This document shows, piece after piece, positions 51,684 through 60,951 of a stretch of 63,315 nt of DNA. Below the pieces are notes generated by a model. That model worked only from the letters and a program-made list of their open reading frames with translations. It made no database searches and was not told where the DNA came from. The translations under genes were made by a program, and so were the position numbers. Numbering within the stretch: position 1 is the stretch's first letter; every line of letters starts with the position of its first letter. Source of the DNA: an uncultured Clostridia bacterium (GTDB lineage Bacteria; Bacillota; Clostridia; Christensenellales; Christensenellaceae); contig CAMSSU010000004.1 of assembly GCA_947063485.1 (NCBI GenBank), positions 1-63,315 of the forward strand. The letters run 5' to 3'.

Positions 51684-53045
51684 TCATTCCTCTGCCTCTT
51701 TTCGCAGCAGCACCGCCGTCTCCACATGTGTCGTCTGGGGGAACATATCCACCGGCTGAATGAAGCGGGGCGCATACCCTTTTTGCTGGAACAGCGCGAG
51801 ATCCCGCGCCAGTGTCGCTGGATCGCAGGAGACGTAGACCACCCTGCCCGGCGTATACGCCGCAATATCCTCGATGACCTTCTGATCCAGCCCCCTGCGC
51901 GGCGGATCGACGATCACCACATCGATTTTCCCCGCCTTATCCGCAATCTGCGCAAAGCCGTCTGCACAGTCTGCACAGTAAAACTCCGCCCTCTCCAGGC
52001 CGTTTTTCTCTGCGTTTGCCTTGGCATCCGCCACGGCTTGAGGGACAATCTCGATGCCGTAGACCTTGGCCCCAAGCTTTGCCGCATACAGAGACATCGT
52101 CCCTGCGCCGCAGTATAAATCGGCCACCACTTCCCCCGGCAAAATCCGTGCCAGCTTGAAAACCGTCTGATAGAGCAGCTCGGTTTGATCGTGGTTTACC
52201 TGCAAAAATGTATTGAGCGAAATATCGAAGGAAAGGCCCGCAATCTCCTCCAAAATGCGCTCTGATCCGAAGATAGCCTGCGTTTCGCTTCCCAGAATCT
52301 GCGCGCTCCGCTCGGTATTTTTATTCACCAAAACAGAATATACTTCGGGCAGGTTGATGCGCAGGTTCCGGATCAGTTCTTTTGCATACGGAAGCTGATC
52401 GCCGTTGATCACCAGCCCAACCATCATCTCCCCTGCGGCGCTGTACCGCAAAACGAGATGGCGGAGCAGCCCTTTGCCCGTCTGCTCACAGTAGGCCGTA
52501 AGGCCATATTCATTCGCCCAATCCCGCACCAGCGTGATGGCGTCGTTCATCTCTTCCGGCAGCAGCGCGCACTTTTTAATATCGATGAGCTCGTGGCTCT
52601 TCTGCTTGTAGTAGCCAATCTCGATCCCGTTTTCTCCCTGAACGATAGGCAGCGCAGCTTTATTGCGGTAGCCAAAATGCTGCCTTGCGGGCAGCGGGAA
52701 ATTGAGTACTACATCGTCCGAAATCTTGGCAATCCGATGCATACACCCCTGAACGCGCGCGTTCTTGTAATTCAGCTGCCCGATATAGCTGCTGTGCTGG
52801 AGCTGGCAGCCGCCGCACACGCCAAAATACGGGCAAGGCGGCAAAACCCGATCCGGGCTGTCGCTCAGCCGCTCCAAAAGTTCGGCCTCAGCGTAGTTTT
52901 TTGCCGTCTTTGCGACTCTGGCGCGACCCCGCTCGCCCGGCAGCAGCCCATCCACGAACACTGCCATACCGTCCACGCGGCCGACCGCTTTGCCCTCTAT
53001 CGTCAGATCAGTTGCCTCTATCTCGCAGATATCATTTCTTTGCAT
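51684..53045 (-). CDS. rlmD: 23S rRNA uracil-C5 methyltransferase, RlmD/RlmCD type
   Basis: 453 aa from ATG at 53045 (AGAGGTCGTGCA upstream). Order: TRAM-like RNA-binding domain at the start (IEGKAVGRVDGMAVFVDGLLPGE), 4Fe-4S cysteines CPYFGVCGGC near 69-78 plus a later KKCALL, SAM-binding VADLYCGAGTMSLYAA, and the catalytic Cys in YVSCDPATLARD. Gram-positive members modify U747 and/or U1939 of 23S rRNA. First gene of the operon rlmD-unknown-homocysteine methyltransferase-HAD; a TG-C-TATACT extended -10 lies at about 53074-53085. Confidence 0.92.
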   Translation of the reverse strand: MQRNDICEIEATDLTIEGKAVGRVDGMAVFVDGLLPGERGRARVAKTAKNYAEAELLERLSDSPDRVLPPCPYFGVCGGCQLQHSSYIGQLNYKNARVQGCMHRIAKISDDVVLNFPLPARQHFGYRNKAALPIVQGENGIEIGYYKQKSHELIDIKKCALLPEEMNDAITLVRDWANEYGLTAYCEQTGKGLLRHLVLRYSAAGEMMVGLVINGDQLPYAKELIRNLRINLPEVYSVLVNKNTERSAQILGSETQAIFGSERILEEIAGLSFDISLNTFLQVNHDQTELLYQTVFKLARILPGEVVADLYCGAGTMSLYAAKLGAKVYGIEIVPQAVADAKANAEKNGLERAEFYCADCADGFAQIADKAGKIDVVIVDPPRRGLDQKVIEDIAAYTPGRVVYVSCDPATLARDLALFQQKGYAPRFIQPVDMFPQTTHVETAVLLRKEAEE

Positions 53046-53175
53046 TGCACGACCTCTTTTTCCCTTTTTTATAGTATAGCACGTTTTGCCCGCGGCCTGC
53101 AAAACCGCACGCCCGCGCCGCTCTTTCTCTATCATATCATGAACTGGCCCTATGATAAACAGAATTTGCAGGGGC

Positions 53176-53204
53176 AAAAAGGCCAGCTCTATGATGAGCT
53201 GGCC
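53176..53204 (-). terminator. Terminator of the surface protein gene
   Basis: Minus strand GGCCAGCTC / GAGCTGGCC stem (53181-53189 with 53196-53204) and T run. Confidence 0.85.
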
Positions 53205-53228
53205 TCTGCTTCTGGTTATTTCCCGCGG

Positions 53229-56200
53229 CTATTTCAGCCTTCTTTTGCGCCATACTGCCGCCGCAAGGGCACATAGGCACAGCGCCGCGCCAATGCCCCA
53301 GGCGAACAAAGCGCCCGCATCCCCCGTCTTCGGAACTTCCTCTTTTCCGGGAGGATTGGAGGGATCCTCCGGGCTGATAGGCGGCTGCTCGTTTGCGCGG
53401 TTATTGAAGAGCGCAATGCTGATCTCGCCGTCTGCAATCGTCCCGGTATCCTTGGTGGCGCTGGTCTCATAGCCGCCCTGGTTTGCCTCCAGTTCGGTTA
53501 TGATATATTCGGTTCCCTGGGGCAGGCCGACTGCTGTCTTGGATTGCCCGTGCCGCAGCGTGATCTCCGCGATGCCATCCTGGAACGTGATATCCCCATA
53601 GGTTCCGCTCAGCTTTTGGCGGAGCTCCACTTTAAAGTGGAAGTCTGTCTCGGTGTTGCCATTGCCGGTTACCACCTTCGCGATGATCAGGTTGCCCGTC
53701 CCGGGTACAGGCGGCGCTCCCTTACTGTTGACGAAAACCGCATCGGCCGTCTGGTTGGAGACGATCCAGCCATTCTCGTCTATCGCCGTGGTAACGTACC
53801 GCTGCTGATCCGCCTCCAACTCGCTGACGATATACTGCGTGCCTGCCGGCAAATTCGCGATCACGATGCGCTCGCCGTGTTTTAGAGCAATGATATCCCC
53901 GCTCTTGATCTTGCCTTGCTTGCTGCCAGCATAGGAATAGCTCTCACTCAGGGCGTTTCCATTCTCATCCCTCAGCGTCAGCATAAAATGGAACTCCTTT
54001 GCCGGATCTCCCAGATCACCGGTAACGATTTTGCTGATGGCCAGGTGCCCCGGCGACTTTTTCACGTCTTCCCGGCTGTTGATAAATGCCGCAAGCTCCG
54101 TCTCGTCTTCCTCAATCGTGCCGGAAATTTTCTGCGTAGAGGGGATGGTGTACCAGCCGTCTGCCGGCGCTTCTGTAACCGTATATCTCGTTCCGGCAGG
54201 CAGGCCAAGGATGGTGATGCTCTCGTCATGGTGGAGCGGGAGCTGGCCGCCGCTTCTGATATAGCCGGATTTATCCGTGCCGTAGAAATAATACTGGCCG
54301 GAAAGCGAATTGCCTGCCGCGTCCTTTAATTCCACCGTGAAATTGAAGTTGCGCGTGTAGTCTTTTTCGCTCTGGGGTTTGCCCAGGACCTTTTTGCTGA
54401 TGGTCAGCTGGCCCGTATGCGTATCTGTTTGCGTCTGATCCGTCACGACGACAATATTGAGCAGGCTAAACAAGCTGGTCAACTCGGTATCGCCCAGGTT
54501 GTCGCGGTTGCCGGCGTTGTCGCTGCCCTCGTCGCTGTAGAGCTCGCCCGTCAGCGCCGGATAGTTTTGCTGCACTCTCGTGCGCAGGAAGCCTGTATTG
54601 GTAACGAAGAAGGGAGAGATGGTCTTTCCGCCATCCTCGTCGTGCAGGCCATAGTCCACCACGGCATTTTTGCCATAGTGCAGGTTGAGAGAGCGCTGTA
54701 CGTTGGTTCCTTCCAGCTTCACATCCTCCCAAGCCTCAAGGCCCTGATAGTTGCCGCTCTTTTGCGTCTGCGCAAACGCGGTAATATCGCGCAGCGTAAT
54801 ATTGACCTCGCCGTCCGAAGCATATTTGACCATGGTCTGCGCCAGTTTGCCCACGCCCGCCATGACGGTGATTCCATTATCCGGCGCGCCTGCATCCGCA
54901 TAGATGCCATAGGTGCCCACAACGATGGGGATATCCGAATGATTGACCGAATACCCTGCCGGCGCATTGATCTCCCTTAAAATATAGCGGTCGCAGACGC
55001 TCCTGGCCCAGCCGATTTCCGCATAGCCTGCCTGCACATTTCCGCTGGCATCTTTGGGCGCCCCCGGCTGGAAGATCAGAACGCCGTCTTCGCCGTTCAC
55101 CCGGGCGGTTACGCCTTTCGCTGCCAGAGCGCCGTCCGTCGCCTGATACAGGCCAAACTCCGCGCCATTGACGCTCTTGCCATCCTGATCGACCTTCTTG
55201 ACCCGCAGTTCCCTCTGCTCATTTGGGATATAGATGAGGGAGCGGAACGTCCGGTTAAACTGATCGACGTTCAGGAAGCTGAAGCCGCGCCCGTTTTCAC
55301 CCTGTATGCGGTAGATCTCTTCCACAGTCTGCGCGATAGCATCATCCAGGCTGGCGCCCGCCGCCACTTTTGCTCTGACGTATGCGCCCAGCGCCTCATA
55401 CTGCGCCTCATCGTCCACTCCTGACGTACCCAGCAGATCTGTAAACACCTTTGCATCGATGATCGCGTAAGTCATCTTCATATCAGCGTCCTTGCTGCTC
55501 AGCTGATAGCGATCTGCCCGGCCGGGCAAATCCAACAGCGTCCCTTCCAGACGCTTATTCTCGTCGCTCCATCCCAGGAACCAGCTGGGCGTCTGCGGGC
55601 TGGAATCCGCGCACTGATACAGCACAGCCTTGAGCGCCGCCTTGCGCCATGCCACAACCTCTCTATTTTCCGGCTCTACCGCGTGCAGGCCGTCGACATT
55701 GCTGCCATAAAGCGCCCTCCATTTGTCCGTGGACTGCTGATAGAGCATGGGAATGGCCACAACCAGGCCATCCTTCTGTGCCCTTGCCGAGACATAGGTA
55801 TCCGTCGGGTTCAAATCTCCGGTATCGGGATCAAACAGGCCATAGGTGATATGGCTATTGCCTGTGATGGTAGAAGTAAAGCTGGCATAAGCGCCTGTCG
55901 TCCATCGGTTGACCACTACCATCATGGTCGTCTCCGGGTTATATTCGAGGACGATATCCTGCGGCAGGGAGCGGTATCCCGGCGGGGTGTTCGTCTCTTT
56001 TAAGATATAGTGCTGAATGCCCCGCTCCGTATAGCGATCCGTAAAATCGAAGGGGCGCAGCGTCTTTCCGTCTGCCTCGTATTCCTCGAAGCGCGCGGTG
56101 CCGTCCGCCTCGGTGGTCAGCGTTGTCAGGGCATTCCCGACGGGCTGATAGACGGTTTCTCCGTCTTTGGCAACAGCCTCAGCCGCGTAAAGATCGAAGC

Positions 56201-57911
56201 TGACGCCTCCGATGGGCTCGCCGTATTGGTTGACCTTTTTGATCTGCTGATACAGCCGCGGCTGAAGGTTGAAGCGCAGCGCGATGCTGGAATCATAGTT
56301 GCCGCGCTCGAGATAGAACATTTGCAGCGTGTGGTCGCTGTTGCTGGCAAAGGTGTTTCCCCGCCAGTTGACCTCTCCCTCCTGGCCGGCAGCGCGGTAG
56401 AGATCGCGCAGTGTCGTATGCGTTACCATATTGGCAGGATCCGCTGGGTTCTCCGGAATGCCCTTGGTATCGAATCCGCGGCCGATATACACATCGCCCG
56501 TGCTAAAATCGATGGTGCCGTAAATTTCGCTGTGGGTTCCGCCCAAATCCAGAACCAGTACGCCGTCGATAAAGACCCAAACGTCGTCATCCCCGGAGAA
56601 GCCGAAGGTCATAGGCGCGTTATGCGTCCCCATGTTGACCATGCCGCCGATGGGCTGGCGGAACTCCAGGTTGATAGTCATGCCAAGATGGTGGTTCATA
56701 GCATTGCGCGAACAGGGCACGCTGCTGGTCAGCTTGCCATCCGCATCCTCGCCGTCGAAGACCTCTTCGCCTTTGTTGAACGGAAGGAAGTTGCCGACAC
56801 TTGCCGCTGCATCCGTCCGCACAGTCGCCGGAGCGTCGTATAGAATAAACTCGCCGTCGCTGTCCCCGGTTCTTCTATTGCTGAACTCCGCAAAGTTCTC
56901 CCGCATGTTGTAGTAATAGTAGCCATCGTCGTCTATCTGGAACAGCCCTTTGATATTCTGATAGCTTCTCTTATTGGGGTGCGTGATGTCCGGGTTAAAC
57001 AGGTAATCCAAACTCTCGGTATCTTTCTGCGGATCTTTTCCCCAGATGCCGATGAGCGTATCGCTCAGATTCTGAATATTGCCGCCTGTATAGCCATTGT
57101 CCACATGATCGCCAGCCAGCTTATAGTCCTTGATCGTCTCCCAGTTTCTCTTATCCTTATCGCCGATCAGCTGCTTTTTCGCGGCCGTCGTATTGATCAC
57201 AGGGTAGTTGTTCTCAAGCACCGGCCGTACGATGCCTTCCATGCCAGCATAGTTTTTGCCATACGTCGTGCTCTCCCCGGCGCCCTTGTTCCAAAGGCCG
57301 CCATGAATGACGCCGTCGCCGAAAAGCAGCAGATGCCCGGCATTGATGCCGCGGTTCCAGTCATTCTCCGAGGAAAACCCGGCGCTGGAGCCATCCTCCC
57401 TGCCATGGTTATGGTTTTTGGTCAGAATATCGCCCTGGGGCGCAGTGGGTTTTTCCGTATTCACCCAGTAATCGAACAGGTTGACGGTAACGCCATCCGG
57501 GTTAGCGACTCTGTCCGTAACGATATGTCTCTGCAAAACATCCGAGCCAACGCTTCTGGGCGTCTGAAACAAAGCCGGCCCCAGTTCCTCTTCCTCCGGG
57601 GTCTCACCCTCGCTCGGTGCGCTCGGCTCTGCATCCGGAAGTTTGGAAGCCGCCGGATAACCGCATGTTTCATCATGCACATGCTGGCATCTGAGCACTT
57701 TTATGATGCAGCCGCTCTGCTCTGTGCAGATATGTTCCTCCGTCTGCTCCTCCTCTCCCTCAAAGACACAGTTCTCTTCCAAAGCGTAACACTGCTCCGC
57801 ATGTTCATGCGTGCAGTCGATCTCTTGCGTTCCTTCTGCGTATACTACTCCAGAAAATATGGGGAATAGCATTGCTATACAAAGAAATGCGCTTACAATT
57901 CTTCTTTTCAT
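53229..57911 (-). CDS. Large sortase-anchored surface protein with fibro-slime and isopeptide-type domains
   Basis: 1560 aa. Signal peptide 1-26; Cys/His-rich head with two CxHxHxxxC motifs (C33-C41 and C75-C83); a fibro-slime/PA14-like domain with GDDDVWVFIDG at 440-450; two SpaA/prealbumin-like regions (IKKVNQYGEPIGG near 575, VKKVDQDGKSVNGAEFGLY near 905); three related pilin-type isopeptide repeats at about 1167-1287, 1288-1405 and 1406-1505; Pro-rich spacer; VPKTG at 1526-1530, membrane helix and Arg/Lys tail. Likely a cell-wall adhesin or pilus tip protein. No sortase is in the window. GGAGGGATCGTGCA precedes the ATG. Its promoter region is unusual (repeat and leader terminator). Confidence 0.92.
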   Translation of the reverse strand: MKRRIVSAFLCIAMLFPIFSGVVYAEGTQEIDCTHEHAEQCYALEENCVFEGEEEQTEEHICTEQSGCIIKVLRCQHVHDETCGYPAASKLPDAEPSAPSEGETPEEEELGPALFQTPRSVGSDVLQRHIVTDRVANPDGVTVNLFDYWVNTEKPTAPQGDILTKNHNHGREDGSSAGFSSENDWNRGINAGHLLLFGDGVIHGGLWNKGAGESTTYGKNYAGMEGIVRPVLENNYPVINTTAAKKQLIGDKDKRNWETIKDYKLAGDHVDNGYTGGNIQNLSDTLIGIWGKDPQKDTESLDYLFNPDITHPNKRSYQNIKGLFQIDDDGYYYYNMRENFAEFSNRRTGDSDGEFILYDAPATVRTDAAASVGNFLPFNKGEEVFDGEDADGKLTSSVPCSRNAMNHHLGMTINLEFRQPIGGMVNMGTHNAPMTFGFSGDDDVWVFIDGVLVLDLGGTHSEIYGTIDFSTGDVYIGRGFDTKGIPENPADPANMVTHTTLRDLYRAAGQEGEVNWRGNTFASNSDHTLQMFYLERGNYDSSIALRFNLQPRLYQQIKKVNQYGEPIGGVSFDLYAAEAVAKDGETVYQPVGNALTTLTTEADGTARFEEYEADGKTLRPFDFTDRYTERGIQHYILKETNTPPGYRSLPQDIVLEYNPETTMMVVVNRWTTGAYASFTSTITGNSHITYGLFDPDTGDLNPTDTYVSARAQKDGLVVAIPMLYQQSTDKWRALYGSNVDGLHAVEPENREVVAWRKAALKAVLYQCADSSPQTPSWFLGWSDENKRLEGTLLDLPGRADRYQLSSKDADMKMTYAIIDAKVFTDLLGTSGVDDEAQYEALGAYVRAKVAAGASLDDAIAQTVEEIYRIQGENGRGFSFLNVDQFNRTFRSLIYIPNEQRELRVKKVDQDGKSVNGAEFGLYQATDGALAAKGVTARVNGEDGVLIFQPGAPKDASGNVQAGYAEIGWARSVCDRYILREINAPAGYSVNHSDIPIVVGTYGIYADAGAPDNGITVMAGVGKLAQTMVKYASDGEVNITLRDITAFAQTQKSGNYQGLEAWEDVKLEGTNVQRSLNLHYGKNAVVDYGLHDEDGGKTISPFFVTNTGFLRTRVQQNYPALTGELYSDEGSDNAGNRDNLGDTELTSLFSLLNIVVVTDQTQTDTHTGQLTISKKVLGKPQSEKDYTRNFNFTVELKDAAGNSLSGQYYFYGTDKSGYIRSGGQLPLHHDESITILGLPAGTRYTVTEAPADGWYTIPSTQKISGTIEEDETELAAFINSREDVKKSPGHLAISKIVTGDLGDPAKEFHFMLTLRDENGNALSESYSYAGSKQGKIKSGDIIALKHGERIVIANLPAGTQYIVSELEADQQRYVTTAIDENGWIVSNQTADAVFVNSKGAPPVPGTGNLIIAKVVTGNGNTETDFHFKVELRQKLSGTYGDITFQDGIAEITLRHGQSKTAVGLPQGTEYIITELEANQGGYETSATKDTGTIADGEISIALFNNRANEQPPISPEDPSNPPGKEEVPKTGDAGALFAWGIGAALCLCALAAAVWRKRRLK

Positions 57912-58015
57912 TGCACGATCCCTCCATTCTTTATCGCTCTGCTTTTTGCGCGCCCTCTATATTTATGCGCGCTCAGCTTTTGCTACGTCTTCTATCAAGC
58001 AATTCCGCTTGTTAT

Positions 58016-58066
58016 AAAAAGGATAGACTGCCCCTGCAAACGCGTTTTTGCAAGATCAGTTTATCC
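58016..58066 (-). promoter_or_regulatory. Terminator-type hairpin in the surface protein leader
   Basis: Minus strand 20-base arms GGATAAACTGATCTTGCAAA and TTTGCAGGGGCAGTCTATCC with few mismatches, six-base loop, then TTTTTAT. It lies about 105 bases before the start codon and downstream of the only promoter seen, so it would end the leader transcript unless opposed. Confidence 0.65.
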
Positions 58067-58105
58067 TTAAAATTTCCCCAAAGCAACATAAAGACGGGCA
58101 GCCGC

Positions 58106-58155
<50 letters not shown>

Positions 58156-58157
58156 CA

Positions 58158-58186
58158 ATTATGAGCTTTTAGCACGCCGCCGTCAA
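58158..58186 (-). promoter_or_regulatory. Promoter of the surface protein gene
   Basis: Minus strand TTGACG (58181-58186), 17-bp spacer, CATAAT (58158-58163). Transcription is expected to start inside the repeat at about 58151. The 535-bp gap 57912-58446 otherwise holds the leader hairpin, and AT-rich sequence up to the rmuC promoter. Confidence 0.7.
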
Positions 58187-58413
58187 CTCCTTTTCTGTAG
58201 ATTTTTCAAATGTGCTAGTGCTCCTATTGTTATAAATTCATCTTACTATATCGAAATTCAAATGTCTACAGCAATATAGTGCGAAAAAGCAGGTATTAAG
58301 TTACTGCTTTTATTGTATCTGGAAAAAAAGTATTTCTCTTCCTTTTTCGTTAAATACTTCTCTCCCCTCCCTCAGGTTTCGCCGCGGCTTTTCTTCAAAT
58401 CTTTTGGCAAACA

Positions 58414-58422
58414 TGCTATAAT
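58414..58422 (+). promoter_or_regulatory. Extended -10 promoter of rmuC
   Basis: TG-C-TATAAT (TATAAT at 58417-58422), 24 bases before the ATG. Confidence 0.6.
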
Positions 58423-58446
58423 AAGCGCATAGATAGGAGAAGCCGA

Positions 58447-59685
58447 ATGCAGTCAACTTTGCTTATTTTTATCATACTATCCTGCGCGCTTGCGGCGCTT
58501 TGCCTTGTTTTGCTCATCGCCCTGCTGGCACGCCGCTCCAACACCTCTGCCTCCCTGCAGGCGCTTTCCCAAAAGCTCGCGGCATTGGAAAACAGCAAAA
58601 CGGCGGCTGATGCCTCTCTGCGCGGGGAGATCAATCATCAGTTCCAAACCCTCAGCCAGATTTCCATGACCGCCATTTCGGGCATTGGCAGCAGCACGGG
58701 TCAGCAGCTGGAGGAGATGCGCGCCACCATGGATCGCCAGCTGGCCGCCCTGCGCGGGGAGAACCAGAAAAGCCTGGAGCGCATGCAGGCCGCCGTGGAT
58801 ACCCGGCTTTCCGAGACGCTCAAAGCCGGGCTGGATACCTCGTTTCACTCGGTCAGCACCCAGCTGGAGCAGGTGTTCCAGAGCATGGGCGAGATGCGCG
58901 CCATCGCCGGCAACATCACGGATCTGCGCAATATCCTTTCGGGCGTCAAAAACCGAGGGACATGGGGGGAAGTACAGCTCTGCTCGCTGATGCGCGATAT
59001 TCTCGCCCCCAGCCAGTTTGAAGAGCAGATGACCATCCCCGGCTCGCAGTCCCGGGTGGATTTTGCCATCAAGCTTCCGGGCAAGGGCAGCATGGTCTAC
59101 CTGCCCATCGATTCCAAATTTCCCATGGATCGGTATACTTCCGTGCTGCTTTCGGAAGAGAGCGGAGATGCCGCCGATATCGCCGCCGCCAAAAACGGCC
59201 TGATCCGGGCGGTGCTGGAGGAAGCGCGCAGCATTCGCAAAAAATACGTCTCCCCGCCCCACACGACGGATTTCGCCATTCTCTTCGTCCCTTCCGAAGG
59301 GCTCTACGCCATGCTGGCCGCGGAAGATCTGCTCTATACGCTTCAGCGGGATGAAAAAATTCTGCTTTGCGGCCCATCGACACTGGCCGCCCTGCTCAAC
59401 AGCCTGCAAGTCGGTTTCCAGACGCTGGCCATCGAGCAGCAGTCGGGCGAGATTTTGAAGCTGCTCTCGGCCGTCAAAAAATCCTTCGGCAGTTTCTCTG
59501 CCAATCTGGAGAGCACGCGCAGGAGCATCCATGCCGCGGCAAATAATCTGGAGCGCGCGGCAGGCAATTCCCGCAGTATCCAGCAAAAGCTCCGCGCCGT
59601 GGCCGAAGCGGATATCTACGAAGCCCAGGCGCTTTTGGGCGAAGAATTTGTATTAGAAGAAAAGGAAGAATACCATGAAGATTGA
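58447..59685 (+). CDS. rmuC: DNA recombination protein RmuC homolog
   Basis: 412 aa. One N-terminal membrane helix (about 4-27), a coiled-coil region (LQALSQKLAALENS, then repeated heptads to about 150), and the RmuC nuclease-like core: ILSGVKNRGTWGEVQL, VDFAIKLPG, YLPIDSKFPMDRY and FAILFVPSEGLYA. RmuC limits inversions and other rearrangements at short inverted repeats. AGGAGAAGCCG precedes the ATG. It overlaps rlmI by 11 bases and ends with TGA. Confidence 0.93.
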   Translation: MQSTLLIFIILSCALAALCLVLLIALLARRSNTSASLQALSQKLAALENSKTAADASLRGEINHQFQTLSQISMTAISGIGSSTGQQLEEMRATMDRQLAALRGENQKSLERMQAAVDTRLSETLKAGLDTSFHSVSTQLEQVFQSMGEMRAIAGNITDLRNILSGVKNRGTWGEVQLCSLMRDILAPSQFEEQMTIPGSQSRVDFAIKLPGKGSMVYLPIDSKFPMDRYTSVLLSEESGDAADIAAAKNGLIRAVLEEARSIRKKYVSPPHTTDFAILFVPSEGLYAMLAAEDLLYTLQRDEKILLCGPSTLAALLNSLQVGFQTLAIEQQSGEILKLLSAVKKSFGSFSANLESTRRSIHAAANNLERAAGNSRSIQQKLRAVAEADIYEAQALLGEEFVLEEKEEYHED

Positions 59686-60901
59686 TAGAGGATACCCTCG
59701 GGCAACCATTACCAAAAAGGGCGAAGCCAGCCTGGCCTCCGGCCATAGCTGGGTTTACGAGGCAGAAGTGCTCTCGCTCTCGGATGAGCCGGAAAACGGC
59801 GCGCTGGTAGACGCCGTAAGCGAGAAAGGCAAATACCTGGGCACCGGGCTTTACAGCCGGCAATCCAAGATCCGCATCCGGCTGATCTCCCGCAACGCCA
59901 ACGATAGGTTCGACGAGGCCTTCTGGCAGCGCCGGCTTTCCCATGCCTGGGAATACCGCAAAACCGTCATGCGGGAGGATATTTCCTGCTGCCGGGTCAT
60001 CTTCGGCGAGGCAGACCACTTCCCCGGCCTGACGGTAGATCTCTTTGGGGATGTGCTGGTTACGCAGACGCTCTCCATCGGCATGGAGCGGCTCAAGCCC
60101 CTGCTCTTCCCCATGCTCTTTGAGATGCTGCGCGCAGACGGTATCCCCCTGCGGGGCATTTTCGAGCGCAACGACGTGGCCATCCGGGAGCTGGAGGGGC
60201 TGGAGCAGGGCAAAGGCTGGTTCGCCTTGCCGGATGCGCCCAATCCCGGTGCGACCCAGACGACCATCGTGGAAAACGGCATCCGCTATCTGGTGGATTT
60301 CGAGAATGGCCAGAAAACCGGCTATTTCCTGGATCAAAAGTATAACCGCCTGGCTGTGGCCAAGCTGGCCCGGGGCAAGCGCGTGCTGGATTGCTTCACG
60401 CATACCGGCTCGTTTGCGCTGAACGCGGCAAAGGGCGGCGCAGAGCATGTTACGGCGGTAGACGTCAGCGCGGCGGCCATCGAGATGGCGCGCAAAAATG
60501 CCGAGGGGAACGGCCTCGCCCAAAGGATGGATTTTATCACAGAAAATGTGTTTGATCTACTGCCCCGCCTGGAGGCCGCGCACGCCAAATACGACTTCAT
60601 CATTCTGGATCCCCCGGCCTTTACCAAAAGCCGCAAAACCATGCTCAGCGCCATGGGCGGCTACCGGGAGATCAACAGCCGGGCCATGCGCATCCTGCCC
60701 CGGGGCGGGTATCTGGCGACCTGCTCCTGCTCGCATTTCGCCTCGGATGAGATGTTTCAGAAAATGCTGCGCCATGCGGCGGCGGATGCCAGCGTCAGCC
60801 TGCGCCAAATCGAGATGCGCCAGCAGGGGCCGGATCACCCCATTCTCTGGGGCATGCCCGAGACCAATTATCTCAAGTTCTATCTATTTCAGGTTTGCTA
60901 A
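59675..60901 (+). CDS. rlmI: Class I rRNA methyltransferase, RlmI/RlmK-like
   Basis: 408 aa. N-terminal PUA-like domain (ASLASGHSWVYEAEV, then ENGALVDAVSEKGKYLGTG), central EEHAD-like region (GIFERNDVAIRELEGL) and C-terminal Rossmann domain with VLDCFTHTGSFAL SAM loop, ILDPPAFTKSRK motif IV and ATCSCSH catalytic-region Cys residues. It fits the RlmI family that makes 5-methylcytosine in 23S rRNA; the exact site is unknown. Its start lies inside the end of rmuC, after AAGGAAG. Confidence 0.9.
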   Translation: MKIDRGYPRATITKKGEASLASGHSWVYEAEVLSLSDEPENGALVDAVSEKGKYLGTGLYSRQSKIRIRLISRNANDRFDEAFWQRRLSHAWEYRKTVMREDISCCRVIFGEADHFPGLTVDLFGDVLVTQTLSIGMERLKPLLFPMLFEMLRADGIPLRGIFERNDVAIRELEGLEQGKGWFALPDAPNPGATQTTIVENGIRYLVDFENGQKTGYFLDQKYNRLAVAKLARGKRVLDCFTHTGSFALNAAKGGAEHVTAVDVSAAAIEMARKNAEGNGLAQRMDFITENVFDLLPRLEAAHAKYDFIILDPPAFTKSRKTMLSAMGGYREINSRAMRILPRGGYLATCSCSHFASDEMFQKMLRHAAADASVSLRQIEMRQQGPDHPILWGMPETNYLKFYLFQVC

Positions 60902-60951
60902 AAAGCATCGCGCTCCATCGCGCCAACATCGTCTTTTCTCAAGGAGGTTTT

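Noticed and set aside
58012-58089. 25-codon minus-strand frame spanning the leader terminator of the surface gene
   Set aside because: No ribosome binding site before its ATG; I do not claim a leader peptide.
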